In this document: piece after piece, positions 7,436-16,202 of the stretch
How positions within the stretch are numbered: the first letter of the stretch is position 1
How the letters are laid out: each line of letters starts with the position of its first letter
Source of the DNA: Fumia xinanensis
GTDB taxonomy: Bacteria > Bacillota > Clostridia > Oscillospirales > Ruminococcaceae
DNA length: 64,000 nt
Direction of reading: 5' to 3'
Assembly (NCBI RefSeq): GCF_014384905.1
Contig: NZ_JACRSV010000004.1
Coordinates: 186,001-250,000 of the forward strand
The notes under the pieces: generated by a model
Told to the model about the DNA's origin: nothing
Database searches by the model: none
The model's input: only the letters and a program-made list of their open reading frames with translations
Translations under genes and position numbers: made by a program

Positions 7436-8346
7436 AGAGAGGCACCATCTTGCTGAAGAAAGGCGACGGCCTTCCGCGCCGAACCGTTATGGCTTGAAAG
7501 AGCATTGCGGGCAGTAGCGGCGTCACAGTCTGTGAGCAGCATGACCAAAGCCGTTTTAGTGTTGCCGGAAAGGGTCAAGGCCTCTTCTGCCTTTTCCCGG
7601 GGGAGATTGGTGGCTTTCATCAGGATGCGGACAGCCCGATCCCGCAGTTTTTGGTTGCTGGGAATCATATCCACCATCAGATTCCGGTAAGTTTTACCCA
7701 ACTTGACCATCGTAGCGGTGGAGAGCATATTGAGCACCATTTTTTGGGAGGTTCCCGCTTTCATACGGGTGCTGCCCATAATGGCTTCCGGGCCGACGAC
7801 AGGGATAATGGCGATGTCGGCCACTTCGGCGATGTGGGCATGAGGGGAGTTGGAGATGGCGACGGTGGCGGCTCCCAATTTTTTTGCTTCCTGCAATGCG
7901 CCTGCCACGTAGGCGGCGGAACCGCTTGCGCTGATGCCGACGACGGTATCCAGCGCGCTTATTTGATGGCGGAGCAGATCGGCTTTACCCTGTTCCGCCT
8001 GGTCTTCGATCTCCTCGATTCCGGTGCGCAGGGCTGTATCCCCTCCGGCAATAATCCCGACCACAAGACTGGGGTCGGTGCCGAAGGTGGGAGGACATTC
8101 CGATGCGTCCACTACTCCCAGTCGGCCGCTGGTGCCTGCGCCGATGTAGAAAAGGCGTCCACCTTTTTCCATCCGCGCCGCAATGGTGTCCACCGCTTTT
8201 GCCACATCGGGGAGAACGGCTTCCACCGCCTGGGCTACTTTTTTGTCTTCGTCGTTGATTAAACGCACAATTTCCTCGGTGGAGCAGAGGTCGATGTCAA
8301 CCGTCAAGGGATTGACCTGCTCCGTTGTCAGTTGATTGTAATCCAT
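7432..8346 (-). CDS. murQ: N-acetylmuramic acid 6-phosphate etherase
   Basis: This 304-residue SIS-domain enzyme splits the lactyl ether of MurNAc-6-phosphate to give GlcNAc-6-phosphate and D-lactate. Diagnostic motifs are GAGTSGRLGVVDASECPPTF (about residues 65-84), SASGSAAYVAGAL, and MKAGTSQKMVLNMLST (about 196-211) followed by NLMVDM. A UBA-like C-terminal segment covers about 245-304. The length is standard. The start has a good GGAGGA site 8 nt upstream. It is the central gene of a peptidoglycan-sugar salvage operon with a kinase and an RpiR-type regulator. Confidence 0.95.
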   Translation of the reverse strand: MDYNQLTTEQVNPLTVDIDLCSTEEIVRLINDEDKKVAQAVEAVLPDVAKAVDTIAARMEKGGRLFYIGAGTSGRLGVVDASECPPTFGTDPSLVVGIIAGGDTALRTGIEEIEDQAEQGKADLLRHQISALDTVVGISASGSAAYVAGALQEAKKLGAATVAISNSPHAHIAEVADIAIIPVVGPEAIMGSTRMKAGTSQKMVLNMLSTATMVKLGKTYRNLMVDMIPSNQKLRDRAVRILMKATNLPREKAEEALTLSGNTKTALVMLLTDCDAATARNALSSHNGSARKAVAFLQQDGASL

Positions 8347-8362
8347 TTGTGAGTTCCTCCTG

Positions 8363-10546
8363 TTATTCCATATTGTCGAATACGATGAGCGAAATGGGTT
8401 CTTGGGGCATGGAAAAAGTCACTTTTTCCTCCTGTGCGCTAAAGGACAGCAGGCGTTTTTGCACTGCTGTTTCTTTTACGGTATAAACAGCTGCCCTGGC
8501 TATTTTGGGGCTGTATTCCATCGAACATTCTCCGCAGGCAGCCTGCTTTTGGGCTATTGCCAGCAGGACGCCTCCCGGCAGTTCGAACCGCTTTATCAAT
8601 GTGCCGGGGATTTCCAAAAGGCCGTCGGTATCGCGAAAAATGCCGTGGCCGAAGGTTTCGAGCCAGTATTTTCGCAAAGTGATGACATCTTTCAGGTAAC
8701 GAAACTGTTTGGGGTCCCGATGAAAGGTGTTGTCGTCCACCAGGTCGTAAACCCAGAAGTAGGAACCTGTGACAAAGGCTTTGTTGATGATGTCGGTGGA
8801 TGCCTGACCGATGTGGACAGGCCGCATAGCCATGTTGGATTCGGGGTAGAGCATATCCACCAGGATTTGCTCCGGAAAGGTGTACTTATAAAGCTCTGGA
8901 AACGCGCCGGTGTAGTAATAGGAGAAGGTGGATACCAAAAAGCCCGAGACGTCGGCATTGTAGGCGTCAGATACCCCTTCAGCAACAATGCTCATCGGTG
9001 CGTCAGTGGACGTTTTATTGTTTATCTGCTTAAGAAGGGAACGGTATCCTTCATTCCAATCGTTCCAGGAGTGGCCGTGAGCCGGATTGTGGCAAATGCA
9101 GGGCGGAGCCATTGCGAGCTGATCCAGGTAAACGCCGTCGGCGCCTATCCGTTCAGTGGCGTACTGCACGGCAGATTGTAGGCGATTGCGCCATTCAGAA
9201 GAATGGATGCACATGACGGCAAAATTCAAGTCCCGGTTGCCGGCGGCCTCCACAAAGGGAGAGCCGTCTTTTTGCCGGACGGCATTTTCCGCTGTAAAAG
9301 CGCCTGTAGGGTCGTATTTGGTGTTGGCGATGCGGGAATTGATGTAAAAGGAAAGGTGTCCGCCTTTTTGCCGGACGATGCTGACAGCCTCGCGGAATTC
9401 TTCTTCTGTGCCCAGGTCGGCATCGGCGCGGTATTCAGGGAATCCGTGGTCGAATCCGTCGCGGTGCCAGCCTGCAAGCAGCAGGTGGTTTAGGCCCATC
9501 TCCCGCGCTTCATCCAAAAGGCGGGGAATATCCTTGTACCGATGCACAACGCCGCCGTTTTGATATTTAAAATCGTAATGAGCCACCAATCCGGGGCTCT
9601 TTTCAAACCAGTGGGGACGTTTCGGCTTTTTGGCGGGGACGTTATTTTGCCGGAAGGCGCGGTAGATCTCCGCGCCTCTATGCCAGTCTCCCCGATGGAC
9701 GGCGGTGACGAGCGGCGGGGAGTTCCAGTTCCCTCCATTTTCACAGTAAGGGTGATGCACAAAGGAAAAGTTCATTCCGGGACTGCTGGTGCCATAGGTT
9801 TCAGCCCGCAGGGAACAGTTGTGAGGCAGGGGATCGTGGTTTGCAAAATAAATTCCCAAGTCCTCCCCGTAATAGTCGAGCCAAGTCATCGAAAGAGGAC
9901 CGGAATAGGAGAAATCCATAGCGTACAGTCCATCTTCATCCGGCCCAGCCGCAATATTTCCCAGGGAGTAGACATAGCGGTATTCCTGCCATTTCCAGTA
10001 AATACAGGGGGATTTCTCACAAAAGAACCCCACCGGATTTTGGATTTTAAGGCCGGCGTTATAGGGATAAACCAGCGTGTCGTCCTCCCAGGTATCTCCA
10101 AGGTACACTCCGTTCAGGCAGGGAAAGCGCAGATCCTCAATGAGCAGCTCCGGCTGGCGGTTGGACAGGGAAAGCTGCCAATGAAGCTCTGATGTGTCCC
10201 TCGACAGCTCGATTTGGTAGCAAAGGGGGATGTTGTAGCTTTTTTCTCCGTCGGTCAACTTATTATAAGATACCCGGATAAGGAGTGCATTTTCAGTCTC
10301 TTCATGGGTAATATGGGGCTTTAACTGTGCGTCCCGTGCGATGGAGTAAGTATCTCCTCCAAACAGACGAATTTTTTCTCCCTTTAAAGAGGCAAAAAGC
10401 TGGAAGGGCTGGTGAAGCAAAAAGGAGGAATTTTTAATGAGGTTTTCCCCGGTAGGTTTATAGATGAGTTCCAAAAGTTCTCCGGTCAGGCTGTCTATTG
10501 CAACCGACAGGAGATCATTTTGATAATGGTATCGGCTTTGATACAT
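8363..10546 (-). CDS. DUF6259-type putative glycoside hydrolase
   Basis: This is a 727-residue cytoplasmic protein with no signal peptide. The N-terminal 270 residues look like a beta-sandwich (substrate- or carbohydrate-binding type, rich in aromatic residues). Residues about 320-640 look like a TIM barrel (strands LNHLLLAGWHRDGFDHGFPE, GHLSFYINSRI, GADGVYLDQLA, MSIVAEGVSDAY), and a small beta-domain ends the chain. The organisation resembles retaining alpha-glycosidase clans, with Asp in YLDQ and Glu in VAEG as possible catalytic residues; this is inference. It is the first gene of the operon with murQ, suggesting it releases an amino sugar from a small imported glycan, perhaps a muropeptide or mucin fragment. 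The substrate is unknown. The start follows AGGGGAG. Confidence 0.7.
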   Translation of the reverse strand: MYQSRYHYQNDLLSVAIDSLTGELLELIYKPTGENLIKNSSFLLHQPFQLFASLKGEKIRLFGGDTYSIARDAQLKPHITHEETENALLIRVSYNKLTDGEKSYNIPLCYQIELSRDTSELHWQLSLSNRQPELLIEDLRFPCLNGVYLGDTWEDDTLVYPYNAGLKIQNPVGFFCEKSPCIYWKWQEYRYVYSLGNIAAGPDEDGLYAMDFSYSGPLSMTWLDYYGEDLGIYFANHDPLPHNCSLRAETYGTSSPGMNFSFVHHPYCENGGNWNSPPLVTAVHRGDWHRGAEIYRAFRQNNVPAKKPKRPHWFEKSPGLVAHYDFKYQNGGVVHRYKDIPRLLDEAREMGLNHLLLAGWHRDGFDHGFPEYRADADLGTEEEFREAVSIVRQKGGHLSFYINSRIANTKYDPTGAFTAENAVRQKDGSPFVEAAGNRDLNFAVMCIHSSEWRNRLQSAVQYATERIGADGVYLDQLAMAPPCICHNPAHGHSWNDWNEGYRSLLKQINNKTSTDAPMSIVAEGVSDAYNADVSGFLVSTFSYYYTGAFPELYKYTFPEQILVDMLYPESNMAMRPVHIGQASTDIINKAFVTGSYFWVYDLVDDNTFHRDPKQFRYLKDVITLRKYWLETFGHGIFRDTDGLLEIPGTLIKRFELPGGVLLAIAQKQAACGECSMEYSPKIARAAVYTVKETAVQKRLLSFSAQEEKVTFSMPQEPISLIVFDNME

Positions 10547-10616
10547 TGAAACGCTCCCCTTTCGTTAGCAGAATACTGCAAATTTGGTGATGGAGATTTA
10601 CATAAGTTTCAATATT

Positions 10617-10645
10617 ATATTATCATATATGAAATTAAATTTCAA
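10617..10645 (-). promoter_or_regulatory. Promoter and palindromic operator of the murQ operon
   Basis: On the minus strand TTGAAA (10645-10640) and TAATAT (10622-10617) are separated by 17 bp. A perfect 15-nt palindrome TGAAATTAAATTTCA (10630-10644) overlaps the -35 box and spacer. RpiR/MurR-family regulators bind AT-rich palindromes of this kind, so this is the likely operator of the regulator encoded at the end of the operon. Confidence 0.55.
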
Positions 10646-10783
10646 CAGCAATAAAAAAATAATGTATCTGCTAGAGTAAATCTAACATATTTTATATTAT
10701 TTTTGTAACGAAAAGTATAAAATTTGGCTTTATTTAACTTTTACTGACTCCTTCGCATAGAATAATTAAAGGAGGTGCCAGTG

Positions 10784-11518
10784 ATGTTCTCTTATTACAT
10801 TCAAATTGAAAAACAAATATTGGAAGAAACTTTGACCGTCCGAGATAAAGAGGTACTCCATTACCGGATTACATATCCCAAGTTTGTTTCCAGTGCATTC
10901 AGGCGCAGCTTAGCGGAAATTAACCGGTTTTACCAAAGAAAGGCACGTGAATATCGGCAGCATTGCCGAACGGTTCTATACGCTCAAGCAGCGGAACAGG
11001 TACTCTACGATCCGGAAGGGCAATTTCCCATCGTTCCCTATGAGGCAATTTTGGATTTTTGTATTACCTATAATGATGACTGCGTCCTGAGCTTGTATTT
11101 CGACCGCTATGAGTTCACTGGGGGAGCCCATGGCAATACCATGCGTTTTTCCGATACCTGGGGGCTGCAAAGCGGACGAAGGCTGCCGGTTTCTGCTTTT
11201 ATTGCCCAGCCTGTTTATTATAAGACTTTTTTAATTGACAAAGTCCTGGATCAGATGCGGGAAAACATTGAAGCAGGAGAAGCAACTTATTTTGAGCCTC
11301 ATAAAAGTAACGTCATCGAAAACTTCCACGCCGAAAATTATTTTCTTGCACGTAAGGGTCTGGTGATTTACTACCAACAGTACGACATTGCGCCATATTC
11401 AAGCGGCATTCAGACTTTTTTAATTCCCTATTCCAGAACAGTGCTGAAGCCCCGATGCAATGGGGGAAAATACTGTCCTAAAAATTTTACAGCTGATCAT
11501 CTTAAAGGCGTATTGTAG
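10784..11518 (+). CDS. DUF3298-family protein
   Basis: This 244-residue protein has the DUF3298/RsiV-like fold: an N-terminal segment with a long helix (residues 28-62), then the family motif FTGGAHGNTMRFSDTW (about 112-127) followed by LQSGRRLPVSAF. The C-terminal part contains YYQQYDIAPYSSGIQTFLIPYS, also typical. No signal peptide or membrane segment is seen, unlike many family members that are lipoproteins or membrane-anchored. The ATG at 10784 follows GGAGG by 8 nt; a GTG three codons earlier overlaps the ribosome site and is rejected. The C-terminus has a CNGGKYC motif, possibly metal-binding or a disulphide. The biochemical role is unknown. Confidence 0.7.
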   Translation: MFSYYIQIEKQILEETLTVRDKEVLHYRITYPKFVSSAFRRSLAEINRFYQRKAREYRQHCRTVLYAQAAEQVLYDPEGQFPIVPYEAILDFCITYNDDCVLSLYFDRYEFTGGAHGNTMRFSDTWGLQSGRRLPVSAFIAQPVYYKTFLIDKVLDQMRENIEAGEATYFEPHKSNVIENFHAENYFLARKGLVIYYQQYDIAPYSSGIQTFLIPYSRTVLKPRCNGGKYCPKNFTADHLKGVL

Positions 11519-11541
11519 TTTTCAGGCTGATGCGGTATAAT
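11513..11541 (+). promoter_or_regulatory. Promoter of the XpaC-family gene
   Basis: TTGTAG (11513-11518), 17-bp spacer, TATAAT (11536-11541). The -35 box overlaps the stop codon of the preceding DUF3298 gene. Confidence 0.6.
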
Positions 11542-11679
11542 ATCATAAAGACATATATGGCATGCGCCAGAAGAAGCAAAACTGCATTTAGTCGGCTTGG
11601 CCGGTTTTATGATGAACGGCAGACGCCCCGGTGAGGAGCATTTTCCAAATAGCGGAAAACCAAACGGCGGGAGGAAAAA

Positions 11680-12912
11680 ATGAGTCAGAAAGATTATTAT
11701 GACATTGGAAGAACAATCAACCAATTTATTCAGGACTTAAAAAATGCGCCTGTGGGTGGATTTACCAACGTAAAAAACGGTGTGGACGAAGCAGCCAGGC
11801 AGTTTAAAGATGAAGTTAAAAATGCTGCAAAGGGCTTTAAGGTAGAAATCAATACAGGTGTAAGGACACAGCCTAAAGCGCCGCCACGTCCTAATCAGCA
11901 ATGGAACGGCGGGGGCATGCCGGCAAACAGTTGGCAGAAGGCAGCCATGTATCCACAAAAAAAATCCATTCCCGGACGCACTGCAGGTATTCTATTTACG
12001 GTGTTCGGCTGGATCGGTCTAGTGCCCAGCGCTATTGTCTTGCTTGTTTTGCTGTCAGTTGGGCTGGCGGAAGGGAATACCGGTACCCTTTTGACCAGCA
12101 CTTTGATATTAACCCCAATCATTGCTGCCTTTATACTTATGATCTGCAAAGGAAATTCTCTACTGGCGCGGGTCCGACGATTTTTTCGTTATCGCACATT
12201 TTTAAAGGGGAGTTCTTTTGGCTCTATTGAACAGTTGGCAGCGTTTAGCGGCCGGCAAAAGGATTTTGTAGTGAAAGATTTAAAGAAAATGATTCAAAAC
12301 GGCATGTTCGAACAGGCTTTTTTGGATGAGGAAGAGACCTGCGTCATGTTGGACCGGGAGACCTATCAGCAATATCTGAATCTTCAAAAGCGGATGGAAC
12401 AGAAGAAGGAGAGTTCTTTAAATGACGATGGCGAGCAGTCCGAGCAGGCGGCCATGATTGCGGTAGGACGGGAGTACATCAATCAAATTCGGGCTGCAAA
12501 CGATGCTATTCCAGGGCAGGAGATTTCCGAAAAGCTCGATAAACTCGAGAATGTGACTGCAAAAGTATTCTGGTATGTGGAGCAGCATCCAGAAAAGCTT
12601 TCTGACATTCAGAATTTTATGAGTTACTATCTGCCTACTACATTGAAGCTGGTCAACGCTTACCGTGAATTTGGTGAAAAAGCAGAACGGAGTCAGGAAA
12701 TCCAGTATGCACAGAGTGAGATTCTCCATATTCTGGATACCATTAACCTTGCCTTTGCCAATTTGCTCAACAGCCTTTATGAAGAGGATATACTCGATAT
12801 CACAACGGATATTTCCACCCTGGAAAAGGTATTGGCCCAGGATGGACTGACCGGAACCGAATTTAAGATTCCCCAACGGCAAAAAGAAAAAGAACCGGTT
12901 GAACCACGGTAA
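11680..12912 (+). CDS. XpaC-family (5-bromo-4-chloroindolyl phosphate hydrolysis) membrane protein
   Basis: This is a 410-residue protein. A 95-residue N-terminal helical and Pro/Asn-rich region precedes two adjacent membrane segments (about residues 102-124 and 130-150). A winged-helix-like portion follows (SFGSIEQLAAFSGRQKDFVVKDLKKMIQNG, read in pieces), then a helical XpaC-like domain (about 245-400) with FMSYYLPTTLKLVNAY and LLNSLYEEDILDI. XpaC proteins are usually found with TelA-type toxic-anion-resistance proteins; none is present here. The name derives from X-phos hydrolysis in Bacillus, but no phosphatase motif is visible and a scaffold or stress role is more likely. The start follows GGGAGG. 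Its own promoter and terminator make it monocistronic. Confidence 0.75.
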   Translation: MSQKDYYDIGRTINQFIQDLKNAPVGGFTNVKNGVDEAARQFKDEVKNAAKGFKVEINTGVRTQPKAPPRPNQQWNGGGMPANSWQKAAMYPQKKSIPGRTAGILFTVFGWIGLVPSAIVLLVLLSVGLAEGNTGTLLTSTLILTPIIAAFILMICKGNSLLARVRRFFRYRTFLKGSSFGSIEQLAAFSGRQKDFVVKDLKKMIQNGMFEQAFLDEEETCVMLDRETYQQYLNLQKRMEQKKESSLNDDGEQSEQAAMIAVGREYINQIRAANDAIPGQEISEKLDKLENVTAKVFWYVEQHPEKLSDIQNFMSYYLPTTLKLVNAYREFGEKAERSQEIQYAQSEILHILDTINLAFANLLNSLYEEDILDITTDISTLEKVLAQDGLTGTEFKIPQRQKEKEPVEPR

Positions 12913-12913
12913 A

Positions 12914-12945
12914 AAAAGGCCCTCTGTTTAGGCAGAGGGCCTTTT
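12914..12945 (+). terminator. Terminator of the XpaC-family gene
   Basis: A 13-bp perfect stem (12914-12926 with 12933-12945) ends in TTTT. The symmetrical A- and T-runs allow action in both directions. Confidence 0.85.
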
Positions 12946-12957
12946 CCATACATATAA

Positions 12958-12990
12958 AAAACACGGGGCTAAAGATAGCCTCGTGTTTTT
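12958..12990 (-). terminator. Terminator of the trigger-factor-like lipoprotein gene
   Basis: A hairpin on the minus strand (about 12960-12970 with 12977-12987, containing G-U pairs) is followed by a T-run when read leftward. It lies just after the stop codon of the minus-strand gene. Confidence 0.65.
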
Positions 12991-12995
12991 AGCGC

Positions 12996-14111
12996 TTATT
13001 TACTGCTTTCAGAGCTGCCTTCAGAACTGTTTTCACTGCTTGGGCTCTGGTAGACGAACCCTTCTTTTTCTTTGGCATGTTCTACCGCAAAATTCATCAC
13101 TTTTTCGGTGAGCAGTGAGTTCATAATGACGTCCTTGTCGTACTGCGCCTCAAAAGCGGCAGTATCACTAAATCCGTAGTTGCTGGCGTAGCGTTCCACC
13201 CCAGCTTTATATTCATCATCAGTAATTGCCAATTTCTCCGCCTCTGCGATGGCGTTGACAACGACTTCCCGTTTAATGACTTGTTCCGCTTCATTTTGAA
13301 GACGGGAGTTGAAATCTTCCAAGGTCATGTTGTAATAAGAGGTTAGGAAATCACCTAATTCCATCTCGTTGACAGAAGCAGCCTGAGTATAGTAATCGGT
13401 GGCATCTTTAACGTATTGATCCACTTCACCTTCGGGGTATTTTTTCAGTTCTGCATTGTCCATTACCTGCTGCCAGACGGTTGTCTGCTTTGTGTAATCC
13501 GCCTGCTGCTGTTTGTAATCAGTTAGCTGCTGCTTGACAGATTTTTTGTACTCGTCGACCGTAGTGGCGGTGGAATTTGGAAGGCTCTGAACAAGAGTAT
13601 CGGTCAATTCCGGAATAACCGTTTTGCTGATTTTGTTGATGGTTACAGTGAATTCCGCTTCTTTTCCTGACAAATCGGGGTTATTCTTGTAAGGGTCCGG
13701 GAAGGTGACTTTGATTGTGGTCGTCTCGCCGACTTTGGCGCCGATAAGCTGATCCTCGAAACCGGGGATGAAACGTCCGGAACCAATAGTTAGATCACTT
13801 CCCTGAGCGGTACCGCCGTCAAAGGCAGTTCCGTCAACTGTGCCCACATAGTCAATGTTTACGGTATCGCCGTTTTGGACATCGGTGCGGTCGGTGATTT
13901 CAGTAGTGGTGGACTGAGAGGCGAGAACCTGCTGAATTTGCTGATTGACCTCTTCATCGGTGACAGAAAGATCCGCAGGAGCGTAGTTGAGACCCTTATA
14001 TTGCCCTAAATCGACGTAATCGTTGCTGTAGGTGACTTTGCCCTGACATCCGGAAAGCAATGTGGCGACGCACAAACCGGCAGCCAGAACAGTTGCAAAG
14101 CTTTTTTTCAT
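12996..14111 (-). CDS. Exported trigger-factor-like peptidyl-prolyl isomerase lipoprotein
   Basis: This 371-residue protein has a lipoprotein signal (LLSGC, lipidated Cys22). An FKBP-type PPIase domain covers about residues 80-160 (GDTVNIDYVGTVDGTAFDGG, IGSGRFIPGFEDQLIGAKVGE split). A trigger-factor-like helical C-terminal domain covers about 165-350. The tail is rich in Ser and Glu. The ribosome-binding N-terminal domain of true trigger factor is missing and is replaced by the lipoprotein leader, so it probably acts as a membrane-anchored foldase outside the cell, in the role PrsA plays elsewhere. It stands alone, with terminators on both sides. Family assignment is firm; the extracytoplasmic role follows from the lipobox. 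Confidence 0.88.
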   Translation of the reverse strand: MKKSFATVLAAGLCVATLLSGCQGKVTYSNDYVDLGQYKGLNYAPADLSVTDEEVNQQIQQVLASQSTTTEITDRTDVQNGDTVNIDYVGTVDGTAFDGGTAQGSDLTIGSGRFIPGFEDQLIGAKVGETTTIKVTFPDPYKNNPDLSGKEAEFTVTINKISKTVIPELTDTLVQSLPNSTATTVDEYKKSVKQQLTDYKQQQADYTKQTTVWQQVMDNAELKKYPEGEVDQYVKDATDYYTQAASVNEMELGDFLTSYYNMTLEDFNSRLQNEAEQVIKREVVVNAIAEAEKLAITDDEYKAGVERYASNYGFSDTAAFEAQYDKDVIMNSLLTEKVMNFAVEHAKEKEGFVYQSPSSENSSEGSSESSK

Positions 14112-14299
14112 AATATTTTTAAATTCCTTTCTTTATAGGGAGAAATCTCCCGATCTTCCAACAGTGCTAATCCTTTTTATATCACATTATCTGATGAAAT
14201 GAAAGATTTACAGGAAAAAGTTCAGAAAGTCAACACAAAATTCAGAAATGGGCACAAATTTGGACGCTTATTTTCGTGTATGTTGTTTCTTGACAAAAG

Positions 14300-14326
14300 G
14301 CCAGCGTATCGTAAAGATACGCTGGC
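14300..14326 (-). terminator. Terminator of the D-Asp ligase/racemase/asnB operon
   Basis: A perfect 11-bp stem (14300-14310 with 14316-14326) is followed on the minus strand by CCTTTTGTC, just past the asparagine synthase stop. Confidence 0.75.
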
Positions 14327-14332
14327 TCACGA

Positions 14333-16177
14333 CTAATTCAAAACAAAAAACTGCTCATACCAGAGGATAAAACTGTAGATAGACCATATTTTCTTCATGT
14401 TGAGAGCTCTTCCCTCTTTGTGGTCGTTTAGCAGCTTCATAATAGCATCCCGGTTAAAATACCGGTCGGCGATCTCCCCCTCAAACTTTTCTTTGACCAT
14501 ACTGTAGTACTTGTCCTGCCGCAGCCAGTCGTTTAAAGGCACAGGAAAGCCCAGTTTCTTTTTATTGGCGGTGCGTTCGGGAATCTGTTTGATAGCGGCT
14601 CCCCGGAGGGCAATTTTGGTTACATCGTTATGAGCGCGGTATCGGGCGGGGATTTGTACCGCAAGTTCCAGCATTTTTTTATCCAGGAAGGGAACGCGGA
14701 GTTCCAGCGAATTTGCCATGCTCATCCGGTCGGCCTTCTGGAGGATGTCGTAGAGCATCCAGGTGTAGATGTCCACGTACTGGAGCTGAGTGGGCTCGTC
14801 CAGGTCTTTTACTTTGTCAAAATACGGTTTTGCGTACTCGGTGGGGTCCTTTGAGGGGATATTTTTCTTGAGGTATTTGCCCCGTTCCTCACTGGTGTAG
14901 ACATAATTGCTGCGGGCGAAACGTTCATAAGGTTTCATGGCGCCGCGGATGATAAATTTTTTGCCCTTAAAGTGGGGGAGTTTTTTGGCGATGGCCGCCG
15001 CTGTTTTGCGCAGAGCCAGGGGAATCCGCTCATAATCGGCAAAGTGGCCGCCTTCCAGATACATGGGATAACCGCCGAACAGTTCGTCGGCACCCTCGCC
15101 GGAGAGGACGACTTTGACGTACTTCGCCGCGTTTTCAGCGAGAAAATAGAGGGGCACTTCCGACGGATTGGGCAGAGGCTCGTCCATGTAATACTGGATT
15201 TTGCCGGCCATCCCGAAAAAGTCGTCGGCCGAGACTTTGTTGGAGATATTCTGCACCCCGATAACCTTGGAAAAATCCTGGGCGTAGGGGAGCTCGCTGT
15301 ATTTTTCTTCCTCGTAGCCCACAGAGAAGGTTTTCACGTCCTTCATGGCCTTGGAGACTTCCTTGACTACGTAGCTGGAATCGACGCCGCTTGAGAGGAA
15401 ACAACCCACTTCCACGTCGCTTATTTTGTGGGCCTCCACCGATTTTGTAAACTCGTCGGTGATGAGGGCTTCCCATTCCTCCAGGGACTTTGACTCGTCG
15501 GTGTTAAATTTTACGTCGTAATACTGGTGGATGGACATTTCTCCGTTTTGGTACTCGAAGTAGTGGCCACCCAGCAGCTTGTAGACGTTTTTAAAAAGGG
15601 TTTCCTCGCAGGGAATGTATTCGTAGCAGAGGTAATCAGGGAGGTGATCTTCGTTCAGCTCTTTTTCAAAGCGGGGGTGTTCCAGGAAGGATTTAATCTC
15701 GGAGCCGAAGAGGAATTCCCCACCCTTTTTGTAGTAGTAGAAGGGCTTGATGCCGAAGATGTCCCGGGCGCCGAACAGCTTTTTCTGCTTTCTGTCCCAG
15801 ATGACAAAGGCGTACATGCCTCTGAGTTTTTGCAGCAGTTCCGAGCCGTATTCCTCGTAGCCGTGGAGCAAGACCTCCGAATCGGTATGGGTTTTGAACA
15901 CGTGCCCTTTTTGGATAAGGTCTTCCCGCAGCTCTTTAAAATTGTAGATTTCCCCGTTAAAGGTGAGGACCATGCTGCCGTCTTCATTCAAGATGGGCTG
16001 GCTGCCGCCCTCAAGGTCGATGATAGAGAGGCGACGAAAGCCTAAAGCGATGTCGTCGTCCAAGTAATAGTCGTCCTGGTCGGGGCCACGGTGGCGGATG
16101 CGGTCGGCCATGGCTTTGATGATGGCTTTCCGGTCTCCCATGAGGCCGTTGACAATATATCCTGCAAAACCACACAT
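14333..16177 (-). CDS. asnB: Asparagine synthase (glutamine-hydrolysing), AsnH-type
   Basis: This 614-residue two-domain amidotransferase has an N-terminal Ntn glutaminase starting MCGFAGY (nucleophile Cys2), with FNGEIYNFKELR typical of the family. The C-terminal synthetase has the pyrophosphate loop LSSGVDSSYV (about residue 262) and LSGEGADELFGGYPMY. The length and order are those of AsnB. Its operon partners are an aspartate racemase and a D-aspartate-ligase-like ATP-grasp protein. In Lactococcus lactis the AsnH enzyme of such a set amidates the D-aspartate side chain in the peptidoglycan bridge, so that role is more likely here than free asparagine synthesis; a separate asnA lies at 22.9 kb. 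The start follows AAAGGA. Confidence 0.9.
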   Translation of the reverse strand: MCGFAGYIVNGLMGDRKAIIKAMADRIRHRGPDQDDYYLDDDIALGFRRLSIIDLEGGSQPILNEDGSMVLTFNGEIYNFKELREDLIQKGHVFKTHTDSEVLLHGYEEYGSELLQKLRGMYAFVIWDRKQKKLFGARDIFGIKPFYYYKKGGEFLFGSEIKSFLEHPRFEKELNEDHLPDYLCYEYIPCEETLFKNVYKLLGGHYFEYQNGEMSIHQYYDVKFNTDESKSLEEWEALITDEFTKSVEAHKISDVEVGCFLSSGVDSSYVVKEVSKAMKDVKTFSVGYEEEKYSELPYAQDFSKVIGVQNISNKVSADDFFGMAGKIQYYMDEPLPNPSEVPLYFLAENAAKYVKVVLSGEGADELFGGYPMYLEGGHFADYERIPLALRKTAAAIAKKLPHFKGKKFIIRGAMKPYERFARSNYVYTSEERGKYLKKNIPSKDPTEYAKPYFDKVKDLDEPTQLQYVDIYTWMLYDILQKADRMSMANSLELRVPFLDKKMLELAVQIPARYRAHNDVTKIALRGAAIKQIPERTANKKKLGFPVPLNDWLRQDKYYSMVKEKFEGEIADRYFNRDAIMKLLNDHKEGRALNMKKIWSIYSFILWYEQFFVLN

Positions 16178-16202
16178 ATGTGAAATCCTTTCTGTGATAG
16201 GT

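Noticed and set aside
14150..14175. CIRCE heat-shock element upstream of the trigger-factor-like gene
   Set aside because: Only one half resembling TTAGCACT is present on the minus strand; the inverted second half is missing.
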